Shown one piece after another: positions 51,321 to 59,642 of a stretch of 59,862 nt of DNA. Numbering within the stretch: position 1 is the stretch's first letter; each line of letters begins with the position of its first letter. Both the position numbers and the translations under genes were made by a program. The notes beneath the pieces were generated by a model that made no database searches, was not told where the DNA came from, and saw only the letters and a program-made list of their open reading frames with translations. The stretch spans positions 1-59,862 of the forward strand of contig NZ_QSCM01000017.1 in the NCBI RefSeq assembly GCF_003463065.1, read 5' to 3'. This DNA is from Blautia sp. OF03-15BH. Its GTDB lineage: Bacteria; Bacillota; Clostridia; Lachnospirales; Lachnospiraceae.

Positions 51321-52616
51321 TTAAGCATTGCTCGCTACTTTATCAAGAAGTCTTGCGGAATCCCGTTTTGCTTTTCTTGTTGAGTGAGCGTAAATATTCA
51401 TTGTGGTACTGACATCAGAGTGTCCTAACAGTTCCTGTACATCTTTCGGTGCAGCTCCATTGGAAAGCAGATTGCTGGTATAAGTGTGACGCAACTGGTG
51501 AAAATGGAAATCTTCAAATCCTTCCAGCTTCTTTGCCACTGATCTGCATACAATGCTGAGTGTACTCGGCAGTTCCAAAGAGCCATCTGGTCGCAGGCAG
51601 ACAAAGGAGATTTCTTTGTAATCTGTCGGGACTTCCTGTGTTCCGTCAAGATGATAGTATTCATAATATACCCTGTTTTTCACATGCACTTCTTTGTAGT
51701 AATTGCGGTGATATAATTCGCCATACTGCATCCGGTTTTTGAGCTGTTCTTTTCTGGCAGCTTTCAGTATTTCAGTCAGCGTATCTCCAAAATCAACAAT
51801 CCTTACTTTTTTCCGTTTCGTTGGTCCGATAATATTTTTGTGTTTCATGCCGTCGTAGCGGATACTGCGTTTTATGGTCAGGCATTGTTCCTCAAGGTTA
51901 ATGTCCTGCCATGTAAGACCACAGGTTTCCCCGATACGGAGCCCGGCATAATACGCAATTTGAATCGGAAGAATAGCAGGTGGATTTTTCTTTTCCAGAT
52001 ATTGGATAAGCCGTTCATAATCCTCATGTGAAATCGGCTGTGTACCTTCTTCCACTTCATCATCGGAAAAGAGGTCAACTTCCTCTGCCTGCTTTTTCAG
52101 CTTAATATACTGCATCGGATTGAAACTGATTAACTGTTTTGGAAATACTGCAAAACGGAATGACTGCTGTAACACTGCGGAAAAAGAATGGATATAATCT
52201 TTGCTGTATCCCTTTTTTACTTTCCCGTCTGGAAACTCACCACCGAATGTAAGCAGATCAAGAAATGCCTGTAAATGTTCGGCAGTAACTGTTTTCAGTT
52301 TGCGGTCTGCAATCGGGTGTTTTTTGATACATCGGATTGCACCAAGATAATTTTCCACTGTACCGTTGCTGAGTGTCCCAGTTTTCAGTTCTTCTTCTGC
52401 CCACATATCCAGAAGTTCCCCTACGGTAAGATTATCTGCCTTTGCAACAAACTTCTTATCTTCGTAGTCTTCCAGTGCCTTGCGGAGAAGCTTTTCCGTC
52501 TCACTTTTACTTTCGGTTCCGGCGTATTCTTTCTGAACCATTTTACCGCTTGCATCTTCTACATAGAAACGATAGTACCATTTTTTTCCTTTTTTTCTAA
52601 CAGATCCTTTTGCCAT
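51321..52616 (-). CDS. int: Tyrosine recombinase/integrase (Tn916-Int type)
   Basis: A 431-residue integrase. The N-terminal arm-binding domain (MAKGSVRKKGKKWYYRFYVED) is followed by a core-binding SAM-like domain and the catalytic domain with Arg in YYAGLRIGETCGL, HQLRHTY, the LGHSDVSTTMNIY segment and tyrosine in IYAHS. All catalytic residues are present. The ATG at 52616 follows AAAGGAG; a longer frame to 52646 has no support. It should excise and integrate the 51.2-59.5 kb element. Confidence 0.94.
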   Translation of the reverse strand: MAKGSVRKKGKKWYYRFYVEDASGKMVQKEYAGTESKSETEKLLRKALEDYEDKKFVAKADNLTVGELLDMWAEEELKTGTLSNGTVENYLGAIRCIKKHPIADRKLKTVTAEHLQAFLDLLTFGGEFPDGKVKKGYSKDYIHSFSAVLQQSFRFAVFPKQLISFNPMQYIKLKKQAEEVDLFSDDEVEEGTQPISHEDYERLIQYLEKKNPPAILPIQIAYYAGLRIGETCGLTWQDINLEEQCLTIKRSIRYDGMKHKNIIGPTKRKKVRIVDFGDTLTEILKAARKEQLKNRMQYGELYHRNYYKEVHVKNRVYYEYYHLDGTQEVPTDYKEISFVCLRPDGSLELPSTLSIVCRSVAKKLEGFEDFHFHQLRHTYTSNLLSNGAAPKDVQELLGHSDVSTTMNIYAHSTRKAKRDSARLLDKVASNA

Positions 52617-52776
52617 AATCGTATGTCTCCTTTCGATATCAGACAATCGGAACTGCTGAAATGCTTCTTGCGTGTAGGCATCTTATGGACAAGTCCATAA
52701 GCCAATTCGCCGCTCGTCAAATCTGTAAACAGCTTGACTCGCTTGCGCTCATTGTATCATAACTCCGATTATCTTA

Positions 52777-53406
52777 CTATACCGATTCAGAATCGTCATA
52801 CATAACTTCGGATAAAAGATTTGCAAGCCTTTGTTCTGCCGCTTCCGGTTTCTTTGAATAGAGCCTTACAACATCTGCCATATCATTAAATGCGTTGACA
52901 GTATGTGTGATCTCCCTGAGAAACATAATCTCATTATATTCATCTTTCGATTCAAATCCCATTACTTTGGCAATGTCCGCATCTTTGGTACTGCCTTTGT
53001 AATTTTTACAGGCGAACTGAAACGAATCCAGAAACAGTTCATATTGCTTTAACATTAACAGCAGTAAGTCTTTAGAAAAAGCGTCTTCTGTTTTATTGAG
53101 GTCAAGAGGAAACTGTTTGAGAATGTCGCCCATCGCATCACGAATCTGCAATTCTTTCTTATCCGTAATATCAGTTTCATATTCATCGGTTTCCCCTTTG
53201 AGCCATTCAATCGATACATGAAGTGCTTCCGAAAGACCTTCCAGTACCATCTTTTTGGTATTGTCAATCGAACCATTCTCATAACGCAGGATTGTGGAAG
53301 CGGTAACTCCCATCTTCTCTGCGACATAAGGCTGTGTCAGATTTAATTCCAGACGGCGCTGTTTTGCCCTGCTGCCAATCAGCTTGCGTAGTTCTTTATC
53401 TTTCAT
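52777..53406 (-). CDS. XRE-family transcription regulator
   Basis: A 209-residue repressor-like protein. An N-terminal HTH (RRLELNLTQPYVAEKMGVTASTILRYENGS, residues 17-46) is followed by a helical C-terminal domain. The ATG at 53406 follows AAGGAGG by nine bases; a longer frame to 53466 is rejected. It is divergent from the excisionase gene across a gap with two TTGCANNNTGCAA palindromes, so it likely controls excision and itself. Confidence 0.88.
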   Translation of the reverse strand: MKDKELRKLIGSRAKQRRLELNLTQPYVAEKMGVTASTILRYENGSIDNTKKMVLEGLSEALHVSIEWLKGETDEYETDITDKKELQIRDAMGDILKQFPLDLNKTEDAFSKDLLLLMLKQYELFLDSFQFACKNYKGSTKDADIAKVMGFESKDEYNEIMFLREITHTVNAFNDMADVVRLYSKKPEAAEQRLANLLSEVMYDDSESV

Positions 53407-53460
53407 GCTGATGTGCCTCCTTTTTCGGTATGTCATTACTATACCACGCAACAAAATATA

Positions 53461-53473
53461 TTGCAATATGCAA
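53461..53473. promoter_or_regulatory. Operator 1 for the XRE regulator
   Basis: TTGCAATATGCAA, a perfect 13-base inverted repeat (TTGCA-3-TGCAA), between the regulator start and the excisionase promoter. Confidence 0.6.
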
Positions 53474-53504
53474 TTTTAAGAAAAGCAGAAAAATTTCATA
53501 ATGC

Positions 53505-53533
53505 TTGACAAAGCAATATAAACACGCTATACT
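53505..53533 (+). promoter_or_regulatory. Excisionase promoter
   Basis: TTGACA (53505-53510), a 17-base spacer and TATACT (53528-53533), between the two operator palindromes. Confidence 0.8.
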
Positions 53534-53549
53534 GACAGCACAAATGAAA

Positions 53550-53562
53550 TTGCATAATGCAA
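53550..53562. promoter_or_regulatory. Operator 2 for the XRE regulator
   Basis: TTGCATAATGCAA, the second TTGCA-3-TGCAA palindrome, just downstream of the excisionase -10 box. Confidence 0.6.
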
Positions 53563-53581
53563 TTCGAAAGGAGGTGGTCAT

Positions 53582-53812
53582 ATGACGCAAAGAAAGATTG
53601 CCTTATCTATTGAGGAAGCTGCTGATTATACGGGAATTGGCAGGAACACCCTGCGAAAGTTGGTAGAGTGGAAGAAACTTCCGGTATTGAAGGTTGGGAG
53701 AAAAGTCCTGATCAAAACGGATATGCTGGAACTTTTTATGGAAGCCAACGAGGGCAGGGACTTGAGGGATAAGGGAAATGTGAAAGCAGTCACAAGAAAC
53801 GGTTCAACTTAA
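53582..53812 (+). CDS. xis: Excisionase (Xis, MerR-like HTH)
   Basis: A 76-residue protein: LSIEEAADYTGIGRNTLRKLV is a winged helix of the Tn916 Xis/excisionase type and LPVLKVGRKVLIKTDML the wing. It should bend the ends and direct the integrase toward excision. AAGGAGG lies eight bases before the ATG. Confidence 0.9.
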   Translation: MTQRKIALSIEEAADYTGIGRNTLRKLVEWKKLPVLKVGRKVLIKTDMLELFMEANEGRDLRDKGNVKAVTRNGST

Positions 53813-53956
53813 AAAAGCGGTTCCCGAAGAAACCGCCAAAGGTTCTATCAGACCGGAGTCATGATATACCTACACGCAAGCAGATTATACCATGTACTTC
53901 GTCTGACAGACAACAGGAAACTTATGTTTGGAAAAAAAGAAAGGACGATGATATTT

Positions 53957-54271
53957 ATGGCAAGATCAACAAAGAGTTATGAGGAGCGTATGCTCCAGTT
54001 GGAAAAGAAAGAACAGGAAAGCCTTGAGAAAGCAAAACAGTATGCAGCACAGAAACGGGAACTGAAGAAACGTCAGAAAGATGTGGAAACCAAAAAACGG
54101 ACACACAGGCTCTGCCAGATTGGCGGTGCAGTGGAATCGGTACTGGGTTCTGCGATTGAGGAAGATGATATCCCAAAGCTGATCGGCTTCTTAAAAAGGC
54201 AGGAAGCAAATGGGAAATTCTTCTCAAAGGCAATGCAGAAAGAGCCAGTTGCAAATACGGAGGAAGTGTAA
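53957..54271 (+). CDS. MobC-like accessory protein (DUF3847)
   Basis: A 104-residue basic protein, mostly one coiled coil (MARSTKSYEERMLQLEKKEQESLEK). From memory it belongs to DUF3847, small proteins placed before MobA/MobL relaxases. It probably assists oriT binding. ATG 53957 is preferred; ATG 53948 is too near the ribosome site. It lies just before oriT. Confidence 0.75.
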   Translation: MARSTKSYEERMLQLEKKEQESLEKAKQYAAQKRELKKRQKDVETKKRTHRLCQIGGAVESVLGSAIEEDDIPKLIGFLKRQEANGKFFSKAMQKEPVANTEEV

Positions 54272-54315
54272 TGCCGGAGGGAGTGGAGTTTCCATTCCCT
54301 TCATTGCTTTTTTAT

Positions 54316-54358
54316 GAAGGGCGCACTTATGGACAACCAGAGGTCGTCCGTATAAGTT
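54316..54358 (-). other. oriT: Origin of transfer (oriT) with nic motif
   Basis: On the minus strand, ATAAGTGCGCCCTTC (54330-54316) matches the conserved nic core ATAAGTGCG/CCCTT of MobQ-type origins such as staphylococcal pGO1/pSK41. Next to it lies an inverted repeat, ACTTATGGAC with GTCCGTATAAGT (about 54325-54358). It lies in the 328-base gap before the relaxase gene, which I take as non-coding. Confidence 0.8.
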
Positions 54359-54599
54359 TGCCACAGGTGGCAACCGGTCTGCGCTTACGCTTGCCGGGCT
54401 CGTTCCGTCGGCGGGGCTTTCAGCCAGACCTGCTCATGCCGCAGGAGGCACTCTTCGCCAGAGGGGCACATTCCATGCAGGCTGTTATGCACAGGGCACT
54501 CTTACGCAGAGGGTGCTCCGGCAGATACCATTTTCTTTTAGGAAAAACGTTACCTGCCGGAAATCAAAGCCGGATACGGCAGAATGGGGGAAACGGAGC

Positions 54600-56321
54600 A
54601 TGGCGATTTTTCATTATACAGTAAAGATTGTTGGACGCAGCAAAGGAAAATCCATCATATCGGCGTCTGCTTATCTCAATGGCGATGTGATGAAAAATGA
54701 AGAAACAGGCAGGATCAGCTACTATACTTCAAAAAAAGAAGTCGTTTATACCAGCCTGCTGATGTGTGAAAATGCACCACAGGAATGGCAGAATGTACCT
54801 GCTGAAAATATCAGACGGTTCCAGAAATCTGTCCGATATAAAAGGGCAGATAACCAAAATGCTGCACTGGAAAAATTCAAACTTACTTTTCAGAAGCAGC
54901 GTTTATGGAATGAAGTCTTGAGGATAGAAAAAAGTTCAGATGCACAACTCGGCAGGTCATTTGAGTTCTCACTTCCGAAAGAATGGAGCCGACAGGAACA
55001 GATTGATTATACAACTGAATATATTCAAAAGACCTTTGTAGATAAGGGAATGTGTGCGGATTGGAGTATCCACGATAAAGGAGATGGTAATCCCCATGTG
55101 CATTTATTGGTGACGTTGCGACCATTCAATTCAGACCACTCATGGGGTAACAAAGAAATCAAGGATTGGGAGTTTGTCAGAGATGAAAATGGAAATATTG
55201 TGGTGGATGAATCCCATCCGGACTGGTGGCAGGATAAAAAGAACCCTGACCGTCATGGAATCCGAATCCCCGTACTTGATGAAAATGGAGTCCAGAAAGT
55301 CGGGACAAGGAACCGCAAACAGTGGAAACGTGTATTAACCGATGCTACCGGGTGGAACAATCCGAAAAATTGTGAGCTATGGCGGAGCGAATGGGCAAAC
55401 GTCTGTAATGCACATTTGAAAACGGAAAATCACATTGACCATCGTTCTTATGCAAGGCAGGGAAAATTAGAGATACCGACGATCCATGAGGGCGCAGATG
55501 CCAGAAAAATTGACGAGAAATTTCAAAACGGACAGACATCCTCTACTTCATGGAAAGTAGAGGAAAACCAGATCATAAAAAGACAAAATGCACTGCTGGA
55601 TAAAATACAGATTTCTTTTGGAAAAGTATCCAGTGCATTAACACAATGGAAGGAGCGATTGCGTGACATTAGAAGAAAGCCGGGAAGTCATTCCCATGAT
55701 GGAGACAATGATAAACCAGATCGAGGAACAGCAGAATCTTATGGCAGAGATGGTACAGGAATTGCAGGAACGGGACAGGCAGCTCCTGTCTTTTCAGGAG
55801 CAGAACCAGAGTTTAAAAAGCTTAAACAGCGAATTATCCAGGCTGCTAAATCTTTTGCCAGATACAGAAGAACTGCTCTCACAGATCGAGCAACAGAAAA
55901 CCAGAATCGAACAGTTGGAAAACGAGAATCAGCAATGGCAGGAATTAACGCAGAAGCTGAACAACGAGAACAGCTTATTGCAGAAACAGAACAGCGAATT
56001 GCTGACCTTAAACAGCAGATAGAGAAAGCGAGGGAGATCGATGAGCGAATGCAGAAACTTAGAGAACGTCGGGCAGGTGGAAGAACTTCTGCTGATGACC
56101 GAACAGATGCAGGACGAACTGGATCAGAAAGACCAGACAATCCAGGAACTAAACAGGCAGCTAAGCGAATCGCTGACCTTGAACGAGAAATTGAACAGCG
56201 AAAACAGAGCCGAGAATATCGAAGCATTGCGGACAAGATTAAGGCAAACAGAGGAACGATTGACCAGCGAGACAGACAGCAGGAAAAGAGCCGACGCAGA
56301 AGCCGTGGCATGGAAATTTAA
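54600..56321 (+). CDS. mobA: MobA/MobL-family relaxase
   Basis: A 573-residue relaxase that nicks oriT. It begins MAIFHYTVKIVGRSKGKSIISASAY, the MobQ start with the catalytic Tyr region; the metal-binding histidines are His158, His166 and His168 in HDKGDGNPHVHLL. Residues from about 380 on are a low-complexity Arg/Glu/Gln tail that shares its DNA with two other frames. A longer frame to 54513 has no family similarity. Confidence 0.93.
   Translation: MAIFHYTVKIVGRSKGKSIISASAYLNGDVMKNEETGRISYYTSKKEVVYTSLLMCENAPQEWQNVPAENIRRFQKSVRYKRADNQNAALEKFKLTFQKQRLWNEVLRIEKSSDAQLGRSFEFSLPKEWSRQEQIDYTTEYIQKTFVDKGMCADWSIHDKGDGNPHVHLLVTLRPFNSDHSWGNKEIKDWEFVRDENGNIVVDESHPDWWQDKKNPDRHGIRIPVLDENGVQKVGTRNRKQWKRVLTDATGWNNPKNCELWRSEWANVCNAHLKTENHIDHRSYARQGKLEIPTIHEGADARKIDEKFQNGQTSSTSWKVEENQIIKRQNALLDKIQISFGKVSSALTQWKERLRDIRRKPGSHSHDGDNDKPDRGTAESYGRDGTGIAGTGQAAPVFSGAEPEFKKLKQRIIQAAKSFARYRRTALTDRATENQNRTVGKRESAMAGINAEAEQREQLIAETEQRIADLKQQIEKAREIDERMQKLRERRAGGRTSADDRTDAGRTGSERPDNPGTKQAAKRIADLEREIEQRKQSREYRSIADKIKANRGTIDQRDRQQEKSRRRSRGMEI
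55663..56022 (+). CDS. Coiled-coil protein overprinted on the relaxase tail
   Basis: A 119-residue frame wholly inside the relaxase gene, shifted by +1, starting at GTG with AAGGAG seven bases upstream. It is nearly all coiled coil (QEQNQSLKSLNSELSRLL, IEQLENENQQWQEL). It ends 18 bases before the next overprinted start, in the same phase. The clean ribosome site and heptads support translation; the function is unknown. Confidence 0.6.
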   Translation: MTLEESREVIPMMETMINQIEEQQNLMAEMVQELQERDRQLLSFQEQNQSLKSLNSELSRLLNLLPDTEELLSQIEQQKTRIEQLENENQQWQELTQKLNNENSLLQKQNSELLTLNSR

Positions 56322-57009
56322 GTATGAAAAAGCAGAGCAGGAAAAACTTTATGCACAGACACACCAAAAGACGGTAGAGGTAGCTGTTGAGAAAAAAGTG
56401 CCTTATGAGAAATGTGAAAAATGTGACCGTACTGCTTACCGGAAAGCAAAAGAAAAATGCGATAGCCGTAAAAGCCAGTTAGAAAAGAAATATAAAAATA
56501 TGACGATTGGTTATGAAAGTATCTTGTTTCTACTGGCATGGTACAGCATAACAACAACACTGTTTACTGCGATTCTTTCGCCGGTTTTCCTTAACGACTG
56601 TGTCGTCTTTTTCGGTGCGTTAGGAAAAGGAATGGGAAGTTTATTTCGGGAGTTTGTGACAGGTGCAGACTCTTTCGGACAGTTAAGCAGTGGAATACCT
56701 AACAGTATTCTTTCCGGGATTGTGTACTGGCTGATTGCCGGTACTGTCATGGCAATTTTATTCGTAATAACCGGGTGGCTGATAATCGGGATTGGTTATC
56801 AGGTAGGAAAAATCTACCGGAAATATTGTTGGGATATCATCAGTATCGTGGTAGCGATAACGAGTACAGCTGTTGTAATTTACTTTGGAGAATGGATTAA
56901 AAACGCTAATCCGATAAATCTTATTGTATTGCTATTACTGTCGCATATTATTTATATTGGAATCAGATGTTATGTGAAAGACTGGATGGAAGAACGAGGA
57001 TATTATTAA
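56041..57009 (+). CDS. Coiled-coil and membrane protein (DUF6040-like)
   Basis: A 322-residue protein whose first 94 codons overlap the relaxase tail in the +1 frame. Residues 1-115 are coiled coil, then a CEKC...C segment near 125-140, and four or five membrane segments (about 155-180, 215-255, 265-285, 295-312). GAGGGAG lies before the ATG. I think it matches DUF6040 proteins found after MobA/MobL genes; the role is unknown, perhaps linking the relaxase to the membrane or coupling system. Confidence 0.75.
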   Translation: MSECRNLENVGQVEELLLMTEQMQDELDQKDQTIQELNRQLSESLTLNEKLNSENRAENIEALRTRLRQTEERLTSETDSRKRADAEAVAWKFKYEKAEQEKLYAQTHQKTVEVAVEKKVPYEKCEKCDRTAYRKAKEKCDSRKSQLEKKYKNMTIGYESILFLLAWYSITTTLFTAILSPVFLNDCVVFFGALGKGMGSLFREFVTGADSFGQLSSGIPNSILSGIVYWLIAGTVMAILFVITGWLIIGIGYQVGKIYRKYCWDIISIVVAITSTAVVIYFGEWIKNANPINLIVLLLLSHIIYIGIRCYVKDWMEERGYY

Positions 57010-57095
57010 AAGAGGACAGGGAAATTTCATAATCTTCCTGTCCTTAGTAAGGGACTATTGATTGTTTATATAAAGAAAAAGTATATAAATAAATC

Positions 57096-57125
57096 TTGAC
57101 AATTAGTACGAACTCGGATTATAAT
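57096..57125 (+). promoter_or_regulatory. marR-MATE promoter
   Basis: TTGACA (57096-57101), an 18-base spacer and TATAAT (57120-57125). Confidence 0.75.
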
Positions 57126-57150
57126 ACAAAAGTCCGGATTCGTACTAATT
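57102..57150. promoter_or_regulatory. MarR operator inverted repeat
   Basis: ATTAGTACGAA in the spacer and TTCGTACTAAT downstream of the -10 box are exact inverted copies, with CGGATT repeated beside each. The pair brackets the -10 box, as expected for MarR autorepression. Confidence 0.65.
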
Positions 57151-57164
57151 TAAGGAGGAAAAAG

Positions 57165-57623
57165 ATGAGAAAAGATAATAATATGATAATACAGTTGCAA
57201 CGATATTATGCTTTATGGAAAGAATGTACAGCAATGTATGAGGAATGGTCAAAGGATCAGGGACTGTCTTCAAATGGAGTTTTTGTTTTGCATTCATTTT
57301 ATGAAAGTAATGGAAGATGCACGCAGAAAATGATAAGTGAAAAATGGAATATACCTAAGCAAACGGTAAATACGATACTAAAAGATTTTCAGAAAAAAGG
57401 ATACATCAATATGGTATCTGATGATTCAGACAAGAGAAATAAGCTGATATGCCTCACAGAATCAGGAATGGAATATACGAAAGATATCATAGAAAAACTG
57501 CACTCAAAAGAAATATATGTAATCGAAAAAATGGGATTAGAGAATATAGAAAGTCTTAATGATAATACAGAGCTGTTTATCAGACTTTTCAAGGAAGGAG
57601 ATTGTAAGAAAAATGAATCATAA
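57165..57623 (+). CDS. MarR-family regulator
   Basis: A 152-residue winged-helix regulator: MISEKWNIPKQTVNTILKDFQKKGYI is the recognition helix and DDSDKRNKLICLTE the wing. The ATG at 57165 follows AAGGAGG. Its stop overlaps the MATE start by 11 bases, so it should control the pump. The ligand is unknown. Confidence 0.9.
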   Translation: MRKDNNMIIQLQRYYALWKECTAMYEEWSKDQGLSSNGVFVLHSFYESNGRCTQKMISEKWNIPKQTVNTILKDFQKKGYINMVSDDSDKRNKLICLTESGMEYTKDIIEKLHSKEIYVIEKMGLENIESLNDNTELFIRLFKEGDCKKNES

Positions 57624-58932
57624 ATCATTATTTTTTAAATATGTTATTCCATCTATTATAGCATTTGCATTATCAGGAATATATGCGATAGTGGATGGAT
57701 ATTTTGTAGGCAATACCATAGGAGATGCTGGACTTTCGGCTATTAATATTGTATATCCGATTGAGGCTTTGATTCAGGCTCTTGGAACAGGAATTGGTAT
57801 GGGAGGAGCTGTTTATTACTCAATTAATGCAGCAGAAAAGAAAGGAAAACGGGCAGAAGAATTTATTGCTACAAGCTGGTGGCTTCTTGTAATAGTAAGT
57901 GTTATCAGTACCATAATTATTTACTCCTTTTCGTCTAAAATTTTAGGATTGCTTGGAGCAGATGGAATTATATTAACAAATGCGACAGATTATATCAAAA
58001 TTATAGCACTTGGAGCAATATTGCAGATTCTTGGAACTGGAATGATGCCATTCATTAGAAATTATGGAAACTCTTTCTGGTCAATGTTTGCGATGGTTGG
58101 TGGATTCATAACCAATATTGTTCTGGATTTTATCTTTGTATGGATATATGAAATGGGCATGAAAGGTGCAGCCACAGCTACAATAGCCGGACAGGGTGTG
58201 ACTGCAGCAATTGCAATCATATACGCATTATATAATAAAAAGTTTTATGTGTATGTATCCTTAAAAAATGTAAAAGAAATGTGTGGCGCTATATTCAGAG
58301 TAGGTCTTGCACCATTTGGGCTAGCATTGACTCCTAATATTTCATTGGTGTTTATAAACCGATTCTCCGCTTCTTATGGGGGAGAAAAAGCTATTGCAAC
58401 TTATGCATGTGTATCCTATATTATCTGTATCATATATCTCATATTGCAGGGCGTAGGTGATGGAAGTCAACCTTTAATGAGCCGTTTTTATGGTGAGAAG
58501 GATCAAGAAAGCCTGAGAGGAGTTCAGAGAATGGCATACATTTTTGCAATAATTCTTGCTGTTTGTGGTGGAATTATCATGTATGTAAACAGAGCAAATA
58601 TTGGAGGGGTTTTCGGAGCTTCTTATGAAGTAAGTATTGAGATTTCTAAAATTGTACCTATATTTTTAGTGTCATTACCATTTGTTGCGATTACCAGAAT
58701 AGCGACAGCTGGATTTTATGCTACTGAAAAAAGTGGATTGTCATACATTCTTACATTCATTGAACCAGTATTGATGCTGATATTTATGCTTGTTTTACCA
58801 CCTTTATTTGGTGGACAGATTATGATATGGTGGAGTACGGTATTGGCACGTGTTTTTTCAGCGATTCTGGCATTCATACTAATAAAATATTGCGAAAAGG
58901 GAGATTTGCAATATGGAATACAGAAAATTTAA
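57613..58932 (+). CDS. MATE-family efflux transporter
   Basis: A 439-residue multidrug/toxin extrusion protein with about twelve membrane segments. Family start: FFKYVIPSIIAFALSGIYAIVDGYFVGNTIGDAGLSAINI. The ATG at 57613 is used, giving overlap with marR; AAGGAGG lies at 57594-57600. With the MarR regulator it is the cargo of the mobilizable element. Confidence 0.92.
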   Translation: MNHKSLFFKYVIPSIIAFALSGIYAIVDGYFVGNTIGDAGLSAINIVYPIEALIQALGTGIGMGGAVYYSINAAEKKGKRAEEFIATSWWLLVIVSVISTIIIYSFSSKILGLLGADGIILTNATDYIKIIALGAILQILGTGMMPFIRNYGNSFWSMFAMVGGFITNIVLDFIFVWIYEMGMKGAATATIAGQGVTAAIAIIYALYNKKFYVYVSLKNVKEMCGAIFRVGLAPFGLALTPNISLVFINRFSASYGGEKAIATYACVSYIICIIYLILQGVGDGSQPLMSRFYGEKDQESLRGVQRMAYIFAIILAVCGGIIMYVNRANIGGVFGASYEVSIEISKIVPIFLVSLPFVAITRIATAGFYATEKSGLSYILTFIEPVLMLIFMLVLPPLFGGQIMIWWSTVLARVFSAILAFILIKYCEKGDLQYGIQKI

Positions 58933-58978
58933 CAATCAGATAGTAGCAAGAATAATCTAGGTTTATCTATTGTATTTT

Positions 58979-59016
58979 TAAGGACAGCCTCATAGCAATA
59001 GGGCTGTCCTTTTAAA
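58979..59016 (+). terminator. Terminator after the MATE gene
   Basis: AAGGACAGCC and GGCTGTCCTT form a perfect 10-base-pair stem with a 12-base loop, followed by TTAAAA. Confidence 0.9.
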
Positions 59017-59065
59017 ATTATGAAGCTAATTTTTAATAAATTCTAGTAGATTTTGATTGGAATAA

Positions 59066-59302
59066 TCATAACTCTAATGAATCTTCAGCATCTACCCACA
59101 TCTGTAAATTCCCATCAAGATATAACCTTGCATATTCTAATGGCTCATCGATTGCAAGCGATGTCAAAGCACAATCAGATCCAGGTGTGGTTCTTAAATT
59201 TTTTTCTGCTTCCCAACAATCAATACGGAGTATATAGCCCGTATTAGTATATACATCAATGCTGTTGCACTGTGGATTGTATTCTGCAAATATTGTTCTC
59301 AT
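59066..59302 (-). CDS. DUF6061-like small protein
   Basis: A 78-residue acidic protein (MRTIFAEYNPQCNSIDVYTN... YLDGNLQMWVDAEDSLEL). The ATG at 59302 follows AAGGAG; a longer frame to 59323 lacks it. From memory it fits DUF6061, common in mobile elements of gut Clostridia. The function is unknown. Confidence 0.7.
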   Translation of the reverse strand: MRTIFAEYNPQCNSIDVYTNTGYILRIDCWEAEKNLRTTPGSDCALTSLAIDEPLEYARLYLDGNLQMWVDAEDSLEL

Positions 59303-59410
59303 CGTATCCCATCTCCTTATCATTTAATCAATCAGTAGTAGCAAAAATTAAGAAGCATTTCAATCAGTTCACCATGTCACTTTTATTTTGTGTTATACTG
59401 TCTTATAGAT

Positions 59411-59492
59411 TTTTCTTGCCCTTGTATTTGCCCTTATCAGAGTGCATAAACACTGATGGGACGATATAACACAAGGGAAATAATAAGGGAAA
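59411..59492. repeat. Right-end repeat of the mobilizable element
   Basis: TTGCCCTTGTATTTGCCCTTAT and, 34 bases on, AAGGGAAATAATAAGGGAAA repeat the words of the left end at 51263-51318. The element end should be at or just beyond this. Between 59303 and 59642 no gene is seen. Confidence 0.5.
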
Positions 59493-59642
59493 GCTCACCT
59501 GCGACAAATCCAGTGTTTTCAAGGGGTTGCGAAGAATTTAATAATAAAATATAACAGTTATTAAATTTCTTAAAACAGGTGAAATCTCAATCGGAATTTA
59601 TCAGAAAATGAGGAATAGTTGAAATGGAGGCGCTATAATAAC

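Noticed and set aside
54271..54624. A 117-residue frame between the MobC-like gene and the relaxase
   Set aside because: It covers the oriT nic site and inverted repeats, has odd composition and overlaps the relaxase start; better read as non-coding transfer origin.
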